From: CAZOEL01 sp964578835
GTDB lineage: Bacteria > Desulfobacterota > Syntrophobacteria > Syntrophobacterales > Syntrophobacteraceae
Assembly: GCA_964578835.1 (NCBI GenBank)
Contig: CAZOEL010000040.1
Span: 1 to 61,125, forward strand
Length of the DNA: 61,125 nt
Direction of reading: 5' to 3'
The position numbers and the translations under genes are program-made. Shown in pieces: positions 1-8,468 of the stretch. Below the pieces are notes generated by a model. That model worked only from the letters and a program-made list of their open reading frames with translations. It was not told the origin of the DNA and ran no database searches. Every line of letters begins with the position of its first letter. Within the stretch, counting starts at the first letter, position 1.

Positions 1-588
1 TCCCAGATTGTGCCAGCCTGGAGAGTATCGCAGTAGATCCTCAGCATCCCTGTTGTCGGCAATCTTTCGCCCTCCTTTGGGGGTCTCATCGAAAAAAAGC
101 TTCCACTCCCGAAAGTGATCGGGAACTGAGAACCGACTGCCGGGCTCTCCGATGATTTCTGGATTTGCTCGTAATAACCACGTTTCAAACAAGGTGAAGT
201 ACTGCTCGGAGGGATTCAGCCTCTTCCAAGCTTTATGCAAATCCTGATCGACAAAAAGCAGGGGTTTCTTGCATGTCCCTCCGGTGAAAGTTAGCCCGGA
301 TGCGCGCAAAAGCAGATACAATCCGCAAATGGGCGGGTACGATTTCTGCTGGGGCCGTTTCAGTTTCTGCTCGAGAGGGTGAGCCAGCCGGGCATTGATT
401 TCCGGCAGAGCCCGCATTGGCAGTTGGTGCGTTCCGGTAAGGGGAAATCCCCGATTGCCGATGAGCCGAAGCAACATATTGAAGTCCGCAATGATTGTTC
501 CTGGGCCACTTTCCGTAATGTCGGCATCTTTCAGCAGTTGCATGTGCTCAGGAGAGAGCTTCAGTTTTCCAGAGGATGCCCCTCGCAT
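1..588 (-). CDS. Partial hypothetical protein, paralog of the 1650-2918 product
   Basis: The reading frame is open from an ATG at 588, preceded by a GGGAGTT ribosome site, to the window edge, so 196 codons are visible and the C-terminus is missing. The translation aligns along its whole visible length with the N-terminal half of the product encoded at 1650-2918. Shared blocks include HQLPMRAL, LNPSEQYFTL and GWHNLG. The full-length paralog ends in a pRiA4b ORF-3-type domain; whether this copy has that domain lies outside the window. It is the last visible gene of a minus-strand string. The function is unknown. Confidence 0.75.
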   Translation of the reverse strand, partial: MRGASSGKLKLSPEHMQLLKDADITESGPGTIIADFNMLLRLIGNRGFPLTGTHQLPMRALPEINARLAHPLEQKLKRPQQKSYPPICGLYLLLRASGLTFTGGTCKKPLLFVDQDLHKAWKRLNPSEQYFTLFETWLLRANPEIIGEPGSRFSVPDHFREWKLFFDETPKGGRKIADNRDAEDLLRYSPGWHNLG

Positions 589-644
589 GATCAACTCCCA
601 TTACCCAATGCTTTGTCTAAATTCCTCAGTAGAAGGCTCTCGGT

Positions 645-1582
645 TCAGTGATCCTCTCCCAGCCATCTTTGAATTCCCCTTTCAGCATCTTCGAGCGCAT
701 CGTCAATAGTCTGGTACTCGGCTTTCCTTTCCCAAACCATCCCTCCTTCATCGAGCACTCTGATAAAAGATCGGCTCATCTCAGTGTATCCGATCTCAAG
801 CCAGTCTCTATTCTCGATCCAAGACGAAAGCTTGGGGTATTTGTCTTCAAATGAACCGGTTGCTACAACCTTGACCATTCTGAGGTACTGCGTTTCTTTT
901 GCCTTACGGGATTTAGTTCCTCGCTTCTTTGGCTTTTTCCTGCTCCCGCTCACCTGGGCTTGCGCATGCACCGATTCGGTTTCTGCAGCGATAAGGTTCT
1001 TCCAGAACTGGATAATGTCCTCGAGCATAGGGACGGACTCCGGGATCAAACCCGCGCCATACCTTGGATTGTACTTCTCTGTATAGTCTTTTGCGGCCTC
1101 ATACGCCAGTTCCGGTGCTGCATGCGGGTTCAGGATACACTGGAGAGCATCCTCTATGATCAATACATCCCAGCTATTGATGGTGCGAATTGCTCTGCCC
1201 CATACCTGCCGTCCGGAAAAGGACTGCACTGCACCGCTCTCGCCCTGGCAAGCAGCTTGCTCAACGCGGAGAGAGTTGTCTCCGTTGGCTGCTCAAGGTG
1301 CGTTCGCATGGCATGAACGGATTCGGCCATCAGTTCCTTCAGCCCTTCCCAATCCTTCGTGTCAAGGTGGCTGGGGCAGGGTTTTGAGTCAGCTTTTTCC
1401 AGAGTACGTTCCGCGAGGAAGAGCACAAAATGCGCAGCAGTCCGCGGGGCCTCACAAAGTCTTTTGATGCTCGTAAGCTTGGTGATGGAAAAATAGGTTT
1501 CCTTCCCGCTTCGCAATGCATCGGCGGCCTCAACGAACTTGTGGATCTTCCTCGCGGCATCTTTCGGTATGGCTGGGTTCAT
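645..1582 (-). pseudogene. Hypothetical protein gene broken by a 5-bp tandem duplication
   Basis: Two overlapping frames form one protein. The upstream frame starts at ATG 1582 (AAGGTG about 9 nt before it) and runs to a stop at 1160. The downstream frame is open to 645. At about 1224-1233 the plus strand reads ctgcactgca, a direct 5-bp duplication. Removing one unit joins the frames into about 310 residues (reading ARAVQSFSGRQVW across the junction). A basic Lys/Arg-rich stretch lies in the C-terminal half. I do not recognise the family. It lies between two paralogous genes in the same minus-strand string. The break may be a real mutation or an assembly error. Confidence 0.6.
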
Positions 1583-1649
1583 GGCAGATAGCACCTTGAG
1601 TGAATTCGAGGAGATAAACTCCGTCAGTCCTATGTTCTACGTTATGTTC

Positions 1650-2918
1650 TCATTCTTCCCATCGTGCATACTGTTCCGGAGGTTTACCGTGCATATCATA
1701 AAGAATCGGCTTGTCAACGGATATGGCCGGGTCAATTTGCTCCAAAGCCACTTCGAATTCCCACTTGTCACCGAAATCGAAAAGGAAGGTCATCGTCTGG
1801 CCAAGCGAAAGCGGCAAATCACCGACCAAAACATCGCTTGTCTGTGGTTCATCTCTCCATGGTCCATCCGCCCCCATTTCGGGATGCCAGACCTTTGCCA
1901 TAGCGCCAAAACGGTTTTCGTATGAGAAACGATACAGGTGATCGTGGTCAAAATCGACTGCATCGAGAATAGCGGATGCAAGTTCATCAAGAGCTCGATC
2001 CGCTGGTATCGCAATCCGAAACCATACTCTTCCAAGCGATACTTTGAAGATGTGAGTATCTTTTCTGAAGACCCACTCGGGAATGGAGAGGTTGTTTTTC
2101 CATTGAGGAAAGTAAGGCCGGAGTATGGGCTGAAGCACGCCGAATTCCATTTTCCCGTGGTGCTCAGGCTCCAAGAATTGACTCAAGTCCTCGGTAAGCT
2201 CAGTGAGAAGCAAAGCCAATAAGGCATCACCCAAGGATGTACGACGGATGAGTGCGATGTTCCAGCCTTTTCCCTCCGTTAGAGAGCCACATCGCACGGA
2301 GATTAGTCCGAACAGTTCGAGTAGTCCCAGATTATGCCAGCCGGGAGTGTGCCGGAGTGACTCCTCCGCATCTTTGTCACCCGCAATTCGTAACCCCTTG
2401 TCGGGGATACGCCGGAAAAGGTATATCCAGTCCTTGAAGTTCTTTGGAATCGACGAAAACCCTTGACCGGATTCTCCGACGATTTCCGGATGTCCTCGGA
2501 ACAGCCATGTCTCCAGCAAGGTGAAGTATTGTTCGGCAGGATTCAGTTTACGCCAAACATGAAATACTTCCTCATCTACACAAAGGAACGGTTGGTGCTT
2601 GATTGTCCGGCCAACCAAAGTAATCCCCAAGGCTCGCACCAGCAGGTATAAGCCATTGATGTGCGGGAGTGATTTCTGCTGCGGACGTATCAGGCCATGT
2701 TGAAGCGGGTGGGTCGTACGGGCGTTGATCTCTGCCAGAGCGCGCATTGGCAGTTGGTGTGCAGCAGTTATCGGAAATTTCCTTTGTTTCAAGAAATGCA
2801 AGAGTGAGTCAAAATCCCGGAGGATGCTACCAGGACTGCCTTTCTGGCTGAAACCGTCTTTCAAAGCTTCTTTGTGTCCAGGTAGCAACCTGATCGGTTT
2901 AGATGACAGTTGTCGCAT
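1650..2918 (-). CDS. pRiA4b ORF-3-like domain protein
   Basis: The product is about 422 aa. The C-terminal region (YRFSYENRFG, then a stretch with DLPLSLGQTMTFLFDFGDKW) matches the plasmid pRiA4b ORF-3 family, where the conserved core is a Phe-Asp-Phe-Gly-Asp-x-Trp motif. This family often accompanies mobile DNA and its biochemical role is unknown. The N-terminal 300 residues are shared with the partial gene at 1-588. I chose ATG 2918 because AAGGGG lies just upstream and because it aligns with the paralog start. An in-frame ATG at 3011 would overlap the upstream gene by 17 bp and adds 31 residues not seen in the paralog. Confidence 0.75.
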   Translation of the reverse strand: MRQLSSKPIRLLPGHKEALKDGFSQKGSPGSILRDFDSLLHFLKQRKFPITAAHQLPMRALAEINARTTHPLQHGLIRPQQKSLPHINGLYLLVRALGITLVGRTIKHQPFLCVDEEVFHVWRKLNPAEQYFTLLETWLFRGHPEIVGESGQGFSSIPKNFKDWIYLFRRIPDKGLRIAGDKDAEESLRHTPGWHNLGLLELFGLISVRCGSLTEGKGWNIALIRRTSLGDALLALLLTELTEDLSQFLEPEHHGKMEFGVLQPILRPYFPQWKNNLSIPEWVFRKDTHIFKVSLGRVWFRIAIPADRALDELASAILDAVDFDHDHLYRFSYENRFGAMAKVWHPEMGADGPWRDEPQTSDVLVGDLPLSLGQTMTFLFDFGDKWEFEVALEQIDPAISVDKPILYDMHGKPPEQYARWEE

Positions 2919-2994
2919 TGGCACACCCCTTAACATGTAATCAGCTCCGGCAAGCTCTATCTTCTCCCTTACCACCCTTTCGGATCTCTCCGAT

Positions 2995-3831
2995 TCAGCC
3001 ATCGGATGCATTGCCCTTGTTCAGGCAGCATTTCTTGTACTTCTTCCCGCTCCCGCAAGGGCAAGGATCGTTCCTTCCGATCTTCCTCTTTTGGGGTTTA
3101 AGCTCCTCTGCCCTGACATGTTCGACGTATCGCTTCAATGCTGCACGTAACCTTGAAGCCTCTGGATCGTAGTCCGGTCTGGGAGTCGAGCGTTCCTGCC
3201 TGAGCCCCATCAAGATTTCCACATCTTCCAGATCTCCGGCAATGGTCAGATCCACCGCATTTGCCTCAAGAACCTTCCGGATAATCGGCAAAGCCTCCCG
3301 CCCGTTCATGTGGATCAGGGAGCTGATGATAAGACCGTTGAGAGTTGGATCGTTTTCAGAAGACCGCTCCAACTGGCTCATCAAAATCTCCAGGCACTGG
3401 TTTCGAGCCTCCGGATGGTTGCTTGCGATTTTCTCCAGACCATGGGCGGATCGAGCCCTTGGCGACACCTCATTGGATTCATCTGCGAGATACCTGGCCA
3501 AGGCTGGAATTGCCCTCGTCCCGATCATTCCAAAGACCACCGGCAGTTCTTCTCCAATCCAGTCATCATCGAGATCGAGAATACTCAGAAGCGGCTCAAT
3601 GGCCTGTTCTGCGCGCAGCTGCCCGAGGGCTCTCCATGCATGTAAAGGCGCCCACACCTCTGCGCTCTTTCCATCCGCATTGTGGAGATCCATGTCTGTT
3701 GCCATACGAATGAGCTTTGGAATGTGCTCTTCGGTCAAGCCGTATTCCAGGTAATCGGGCCATTGCTGGAATTGGCCCGGATCGCCAAGTGTCAGCAATC
3801 GATCTACTGGAAATACATTGTTGACTTGCAT
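2995..3831 (-). CDS. HEAT-repeat protein with C-terminal SEC-C zinc motif
   Basis: The product is about 278 aa. The body is made of alpha-helical HEAT-like repeats (for example ALGQLRAEQAIEPLLSIL and GTRAIPALARYLAD). The last 30 residues contain a textbook SEC-C motif, RNDPCPCGSGKKYKKCC, which binds one zinc ion through Cys/His and in SecA contacts SecB or ribosomes. In stand-alone proteins SEC-C usually works as an interaction tail, so a scaffold or adaptor role is inferred. ATG 3831 with GGAGGGAG upstream is preferred over an in-frame TTG at 3846. It sits 48 bp downstream of the 3880-4653 gene and is probably cotranscribed with it. Confidence 0.8.
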   Translation of the reverse strand: MQVNNVFPVDRLLTLGDPGQFQQWPDYLEYGLTEEHIPKLIRMATDMDLHNADGKSAEVWAPLHAWRALGQLRAEQAIEPLLSILDLDDDWIGEELPVVFGMIGTRAIPALARYLADESNEVSPRARSAHGLEKIASNHPEARNQCLEILMSQLERSSENDPTLNGLIISSLIHMNGREALPIIRKVLEANAVDLTIAGDLEDVEILMGLRQERSTPRPDYDPEASRLRAALKRYVEHVRAEELKPQKRKIGRNDPCPCGSGKKYKKCCLNKGNASDG

Positions 3832-3879
3832 TGCTTCTCCCTCCAAATAATAGCCGCCTCAACAGATCACTCTGGTGGC

Positions 3880-4653
3880 TTACCACCCTTGCCATTTTCT
3901 TTTCTCCAGCCAGATTACGGCCTCCTCTATGCTCCCACTCTGATTGGGTTTAATCGTGAAAGCCTGCCACTTGCCGCCGACAAGAGCATACAAACAGGTT
4001 CCGCTGAATTCGCCATAGGAGATGCTGTAGGCCGCAAAATGCACCAGCACTCTCGTTCCGTCCTCGGCTACTTCGGCAATTTCAGGCTTTCGCTGGTAGG
4101 CATACCACTCTCTTGGCTCCGCTATGACCTCTATGGGCACTCCAAAGTAGTGGAACAGCACTTCCTGAACCGTGCACTTGATCCGTTTCCCAGCATAGAC
4201 GAAGCGGAGGTTCTCTTTTCTGACCACTTCAAGCCGGTCCAGTCCATTTTTTCGAGCCCTTCTGATGCTTTTGTCGAGGGCGCCGAGCCCATGGAAGGTC
4301 CCCGTATTATCTTCAACAATGGTCTTGATCAGCTCTTGCGCTGTACCCCGGGCGATCTCACGCCAATGGCCCCGCTGATTTTCCACTTCCAGCAGCAAGG
4401 ATAGGTCTGCTCCGGTCATTGGGGTCATTCTGGCAAAGACTCCGGACCCGAGCTTGCGTACCGATGCAGGCAAAGGTCTCTCGATGTATAAGCGGCCCCG
4501 AAGGCTACGCGCCTTTAAGTTCAAAGCAGACAGGACCGGTGAATCCTCTATTCCCTTGTTCAATACAGCCAGAATCTTCGACTTCTGGTCGTTGGAGAGC
4601 TTCTGAACTGCCGGGCGCGGTTGCCTCTCGGGCCATCTTTGTCCCCATCCCAT
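3880..4653 (-). CDS. Hypothetical protein (257 aa)
   Basis: The start ATG at 4653 has a strong AGGAGG site (AGGAGGATTCA). The protein appears soluble, with no signal peptide or membrane segment. The N-terminal 20 residues are rich in Arg, Pro and Gln, and a basic patch (RRARKNGLDRLEVVRKEN) lies near the middle. I do not recognise the family. It is the first gene of the minus-strand string and is transcribed divergently from yjbQ. Confidence 0.6.
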   Translation of the reverse strand: MGWGQRWPERQPRPAVQKLSNDQKSKILAVLNKGIEDSPVLSALNLKARSLRGRLYIERPLPASVRKLGSGVFARMTPMTGADLSLLLEVENQRGHWREIARGTAQELIKTIVEDNTGTFHGLGALDKSIRRARKNGLDRLEVVRKENLRFVYAGKRIKCTVQEVLFHYFGVPIEVIAEPREWYAYQRKPEIAEVAEDGTRVLVHFAAYSISYGEFSGTCLYALVGGKWQAFTIKPNQSGSIEEAVIWLEKRKWQGW

Positions 4654-4875
4654 TGAATCCTCCTATGCCCGATTCCAGTATATCTCTGCATAGCCTCTGC
4701 GCACCTGCTAGAACGCTTCAGCCATTCATCGATCATTAACGAACCAACTCGCATAGTCATTCAAAAGCTGAGCATTCCTGCTCTCCATGTCCACAGCTTC
4801 CAAATCCAGTAAGGGCAGATCGAACTGCCTCCTGTCAGGTGTTCTCCGGACGCGGGCCAGAATACCTCTGAAAAC

Positions 4876-5292
4876 ATGGTGTATCAAAAGACATTCACGG
4901 TATCGACCAAAGGGCACGGGGATATGCATGACCTTACTGAGAAGGTCCAACAAATCGTCACTGCCTCGGGGATAAACACTGGAATAGCCAACATCTTCAA
5001 TGTAGGGAGCACTGGGGCCATTGGCGTCATAGAGTTTGAGCCGGGACTCGAGAGAGATCTGCCGGGGCTTCTCGACAGGCTGATTCCCACGAGTCGCAGC
5101 TATAGTCATGAACAAACCTGGGATGATGGAAACGGACACTCCCATCTTCAGGCGACTCTGCTCGGGCCTTCTCTAACGGTTCCCTTGAGCGACGGAAAGC
5201 TCGTCTTGGGAACATGTCAGCAGATCTTTCATCTTGAGTGCGATATCAAGGCAAGAGAGAGAAAGGTCGTCGTGACCCTTACCGGGGAGTGA
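4876..5292 (+). CDS. yjbQ: YjbQ family protein (UPF0047)
   Basis: The product is 138 aa, the normal family length. The conserved C-terminal half is clear: TWDDGNGHSHLQATLLGPSL, then VPLSDGKLVLGT and a final TGE. YjbQ proteins can replace thiamine-phosphate synthase in genetic tests, but their physiological reaction is unsettled. A Cys replaces the Trp usually found in the GTWQQ segment (GTCQQI here). The start has no strong ribosome site; ATG 4876 is chosen because it gives the standard N-terminus. The stop is 2 bp from the kptA start, so the two are likely cotranscribed. Confidence 0.88.
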   Translation: MVYQKTFTVSTKGHGDMHDLTEKVQQIVTASGINTGIANIFNVGSTGAIGVIEFEPGLERDLPGLLDRLIPTSRSYSHEQTWDDGNGHSHLQATLLGPSLTVPLSDGKLVLGTCQQIFHLECDIKARERKVVVTLTGE

Positions 5293-5294
5293 GG

Positions 5295-5840
5295 ATGAAA
5301 GACCTTGTCAGAATCAGTAAATTCATGAGCCTCGTGCTTCGGCATCGCCCGGGGAGCATCGGGTTGAGACTGGATGAGGGCGGATGGGCGGAAGTCGATG
5401 AATTGCTCGGTGCAGCGAGAAGATCCGGTGTTTTGCTGGATAGAGCCATGCTGGAGAAGGTGGTAGAACAAAACGACAAGCAACGTTTTTCTTTCAGCAG
5501 TGACGGCCGGCGCATCAGAGCCAATCAGGGGCATTCCATTTTGATCGATCTGGGCCTCATGCCAGTTGAACCTCCAGAACTACGCTATAATGGTACAGCC
5601 GAACGTTTCCTGGAATCGATCGAAAGAGAGGGATTCTGCAGAAGAAGAAGGCGCCACGTGCACCTCTCGCCGGATACTGAGACCGCGCTAAAGGTTGGAA
5701 GCCGTTACGGAAAGCCTGTGGTTCTGATCATCTATTCCGGGCGTATGCAAAAGGATGGTTTCCAGTTCTATCTATCTGACAATGGCGTTTGGCTGGTGGA
5801 AAGCGTTCCGGCTGAGTACGTTGGATTTCCCAGAGACTGA
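5295..5840 (+). CDS. kptA: RNA 2'-phosphotransferase (KptA/Tpt1)
   Basis: The product is 181 aa. Family members remove a 2'-phosphate from RNA using NAD+, giving ADP-ribose 1'',2''-cyclic phosphate. The RNA-binding lobe is visible at the N-terminus (SKFMSLVLRHRP, with the catalytic Arg-His pair), followed by RRIRANQGHS with its conserved Arg. The C-terminal ART lobe follows (HVHLSPD, then the Val-Gly-x-Arg segment and NGVWLVE). One oddity: the usual YHGT motif at the start of the ART lobe reads YNGT. ATG 5295 with GGGGAGTGAGG upstream is chosen. It lies directly downstream of yjbQ. Confidence 0.9.
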   Translation: MKDLVRISKFMSLVLRHRPGSIGLRLDEGGWAEVDELLGAARRSGVLLDRAMLEKVVEQNDKQRFSFSSDGRRIRANQGHSILIDLGLMPVEPPELRYNGTAERFLESIEREGFCRRRRRHVHLSPDTETALKVGSRYGKPVVLIIYSGRMQKDGFQFYLSDNGVWLVESVPAEYVGFPRD

Positions 5841-5880
5841 GGGAAGTTGTCCAGAGAAAAGATGGAGAGGGCATCAAGAG

Positions 5881-6075
5881 ATGGAAGATCAAGAGAATTC
5901 AACCCGAAGCAAGATCATGGCCTACGTTGGATTGCCCCTGGCCTTCGTTGGAGCGGCTCTGTCGGGAGCCACACGAAACCCCATTGTCATAATCATCACT
6001 GTGTTGGTCTTTTACCTTGTCTTCCGGTATGGGTTCAAGCAAGGCGTCTTTTCAAACACCGACTTCGAAGATTAG
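5881..6075 (+). CDS. Small membrane protein (64 aa)
   Basis: The ATG at 5881 has GGAGAGG about 10 nt upstream. The product has a hydrophilic N-terminus of about 12 residues and two hydrophobic stretches (YVGLPLAFVGAALSG and NPIVIIITVLVFYLVF), so two membrane passes are likely. It starts 40 bp after kptA and may be the last gene of that operon. The family is not recognised. Confidence 0.5.
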   Translation: MEDQENSTRSKIMAYVGLPLAFVGAALSGATRNPIVIIITVLVFYLVFRYGFKQGVFSNTDFED

Positions 6076-6629
6076 CAGAAAGACGTGCAGCGTATTCCGA
6101 TTCGGACGACAATGCTCAACTCCTCGACTGGCTTGCTCTGAACCGTACCGAAGACAACACATTGAAGCCATCCTCTTCTCATGAGGAGACTCCTTGCTTC
6201 ATTCCAAAGTGAAGTCAGGATGGCGAGGCCAGTGAGTCTGGTCGTTGATGTTTGCGGCCTTTTCGGGAGCTTAAACGACCAATTCCGTTCAGGTGCGGCA
6301 AATCAGCGGCGACCCGAAGGAATTCCATCAATCTTTGCTGCGGCATTTGATCTGTTCAGATGAAAGGGATGAAGGGCTCCAATTCCCGCCTGCCACAATC
6401 GGCTGCATACTCGACCACCTTCCTTGAATACCTGCCGATATTCATCAAGATCTCTGTTCAACACATCAAAGGATGGTAAAGTGGTCAGCATATTCCTTGG
6501 AGCGGCTGCCGAGTAGGGAGTGCTTTCTAGAGGCCCAAAGAAGGACTAAGAAGTATTTATCGCCGCCGTTTGTCAGGGGCTGCCTGGACAAGCGGCTTTT
6601 CGAGCCTTAAAGAAATCGGTATTTCGTAG
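6076..6629. other. Intergenic region without a supportable gene
   Basis: About 550 bp lies between the small membrane protein and the pirin relic. Only short frames without ribosome sites or family matches are present. It may be decayed coding sequence, given the adjacent relic. Confidence 0.4.
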
Positions 6630-6803
6630 TCGGTCGGAAAGGATGAACCTCTCCGGTTCCTGCTGGTTTCAGGAAAACCCATCGGGGAGCCTGTCGCCTG
6701 GTACGGTCCCATCGTAATGAACACTCAGGATGAACTACGGGCAGCCTTCGATGAGTACCGCAAGGGGACCTTTATCAAGCACGAGAAACCAGCCCGTGAA
6801 TAG
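6630..6803 (+). pseudogene. Pirin family C-terminal fragment
   Basis: An open stretch of 57 codons, bounded by an in-frame TAG at 6627 and the stop at 6801, encodes RFLLVSGKPIGEPVAWYGPI, then VMNTQDELRAAFDEYRKGTF. This is the characteristic C-terminal end of pirin-like cupins. The cupin core and N-terminus, expected about 230 codons upstream, were not found on either strand in the preceding 550 bp. There is no start codon with a ribosome site. The fragment is therefore a relic of a deleted pirin gene. Confidence 0.7.
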
Positions 6804-6839
6804 CCGTTTTGGCTCGGTCGATGATAAGGATATCATCCA

Positions 6840-7833
6840 TTATCTGAGATCTTCATAGAACTGTCCTGGCTGCAGTTCGCGGCTCTCCATTCTTTTCTCG
6901 AGCACGAGAAAACGCCTGATATCCAGACAGAGGTCACATTTGGAGAGATAGCTGCCTGAGGGGGTGAAACCGAAGTCGGACTCGGCCAGTTTAAAGAGAC
7001 CATAGATGCCTGATTCATACAGGGTCGAGAGAATGGGGTAAGTTTCTTTTGATATCACTGTCCCGAGGTCCTCTGTCCTTATGGAAAGACCGGAGCAAAG
7101 ACCGGGGATGTAATTGCCCCAAAGATCCAGGTGGAAATGGCTGGTATCGAGTAGTTCCTGGCAATTAAGAGAAGACGATGAAAAAATCCCCTTGTAGTCC
7201 TTTCGATCGAATACCGTCCCGAAACTTGATGGCCCTCCCGCCAAAGTGAATCCAGTATCTGGCGGGAATCCTCCGTAGGTACTGCTTTCCGAATCTACTC
7301 TCGTATTCAGCCATCTTGTGGGTGGTCCTGTCATCAAAGGCATCGATCTCGGAGTAGAACTCCCGAATCCATGGGAATATCGAAATTCCGGCATTCCTGC
7401 ACTGTTCCATCACTCCTTTGACTTTGAAGAATGGGATGTACTCGTTATGAAAAGGGCTGATGGAGACAAGCAGCGTGGAAAGTCCCAGTTCCTTCAACTC
7501 CTCGAGCGTCTGGCGGCTGGAATGGGAATCCTTGAACCAGGACGAGTTGGTTTCCACATACTCGACGGCCATCCCTGTCTCTTTGGCGGCGCGAAGGACA
7601 GCCTTCAAACCCTCCAGGTTGAGAAACGGCTCCCCACCTCCAACATGAATGGAGTTGCATCCCAGTTCCCTCACCTTCTGAAGATTCTTCTTTGCCGTTT
7701 CAGAGTCGATGTAAACCTTCTCCCACTGAGGGCTGCATGCATAAAGACAATGCCCGCACTGTGATGTGCAGTAGTAATTTGTAATAAGCCCTCCTGAGCG
7801 CAGCCAACCGATGCAGAACTCTTTCTTCACCAT
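6840..7833 (-). pseudogene. Radical SAM protein gene with a frameshift
   Basis: The first frame (start ATG 7833, 222 codons) carries the radical SAM cluster motif CTSQCGHC, the CX3CX2C pattern that binds a 4Fe-4S cluster, and the glycine-rich VGGGEPF motif. It ends early at 7165. The remainder continues in another frame to 6840 and includes LSKCDLCLDIRRFL, a likely C-terminal Cys pair. Deleting one G near 7220 restores FRDVFDRKDYKGIF and a protein of about 330 residues. The substrate is unknown. No neighbouring peptide precursor is visible. Confidence 0.75.
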
Positions 7834-8012
7834 GACTCATTGGGAGATAATCGGATGATAAGCTATCAGGCGGGTTTATTCCCATCTCATGCGGGATAGA
7901 CACCCTGAGCATGCGAGAGATTTAGGCGGGTTTATCTTTGGGAAGTGAGATCGTGTGAGGCTGATTTCTGAAATTCAATCCGGCTCATTTGGCGCAAATA
8001 CGGCGCAGAAAA

Positions 8013-8053
8013 GAAAAAACGGGAAGCCACAATTGATGTAACTCCCCGTTTTT
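8013..8053 (-). terminator. Rho-independent terminator after tRNA-Arg
   Basis: Read on the minus strand, an approximately 12-bp stem with some G-U pairs (ACGGGGAGTTAC against GTGGCTTCCCGT) and a 7-nt loop are followed by a T-rich run. It starts a few bases after the tRNA 3' end. Confidence 0.8.
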
Positions 8054-8058
8054 ATTAG

Positions 8059-8132
8059 CGCGCCCGGAGAGGCTCGAACTCCCGACCTGCGGATTCGAAG
8101 TCCGACGCTCTATCCAACTGAGCTACGGGCGC
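8059..8132 (-). tRNA. tRNA-Arg (anticodon UCG)
   Basis: A full cloverleaf is visible. It has a 7-bp acceptor stem (GCGCCCG/CGGGCGC), a D arm GCTC...GAGC, an anticodon loop CTTCGAA giving anticodon TCG, a T arm with loop TTCGAGC, and discriminator G. The first pair of the anticodon stem is a U-C mismatch. CCA is not encoded. It decodes CGA and, by wobble, related Arg codons. Confidence 0.93.
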
Positions 8133-8144
8133 AAGAGCTTTTTG

Positions 8145-8171
8145 ATTACACCATCTATGCGACTTTAGCAA
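8145..8171 (-). promoter_or_regulatory. Candidate promoter for tRNA-Arg
   Basis: On the minus strand TTGCTA is followed after 15 bp by TGTAAT, which lies 12 bp before the tRNA 5' end. The position is right for a -35/-10 pair. The spacer is short and the -35 box is imperfect. Confidence 0.35.
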
Positions 8172-8305
8172 GAGTCTTATTGATCCCTTCATCCTCCTCA
8201 TACCTTGTCAAACCTGAAAGCATTCCAACCATAATGCAGCCATTATCATAATTGCGCTCCTATCTCGGTAGTCGGAAGTTTTCACATGTAAACAGGAGAT
8301 TACAG

Positions 8306-8416
8306 ATGGGAATCTGCACGCGGGACAATCTCAAAGTGGGCGTTTACGTTGCCAAGGCCATAACTTTTGTCTATTATACAACCTGGAATTGCAGGAGAAT
8401 TCTCGAAGCCCCGTGA
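8306..8416 (+). pseudogene. Short ORF (36 aa), possibly the 5' stub of a lost gene
   Basis: A strong ribosome site (AGGAGATTACAG) precedes ATG 8306. The first 19 residues, MGICTRDNLKVGVYVAKAI, resemble the opening of HD-GYP and related response proteins, which often begin with CTxDxLKxGxxLAK. After this the frame reads unrelated sequence and stops. A truncated gene start is inferred; a genuine small protein cannot be excluded. Confidence 0.35.
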
Positions 8417-8468
8417 ATCTTCCTACGCTCAACGCCGAACATCAACCAACCTGGAACGGAGAAAAAGA

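Noticed and set aside
4726..5145. 139-codon minus-strand frame overlapping yjbQ
   Set aside because: The plus-strand frame matches the YjbQ family closely; this frame has no family content.
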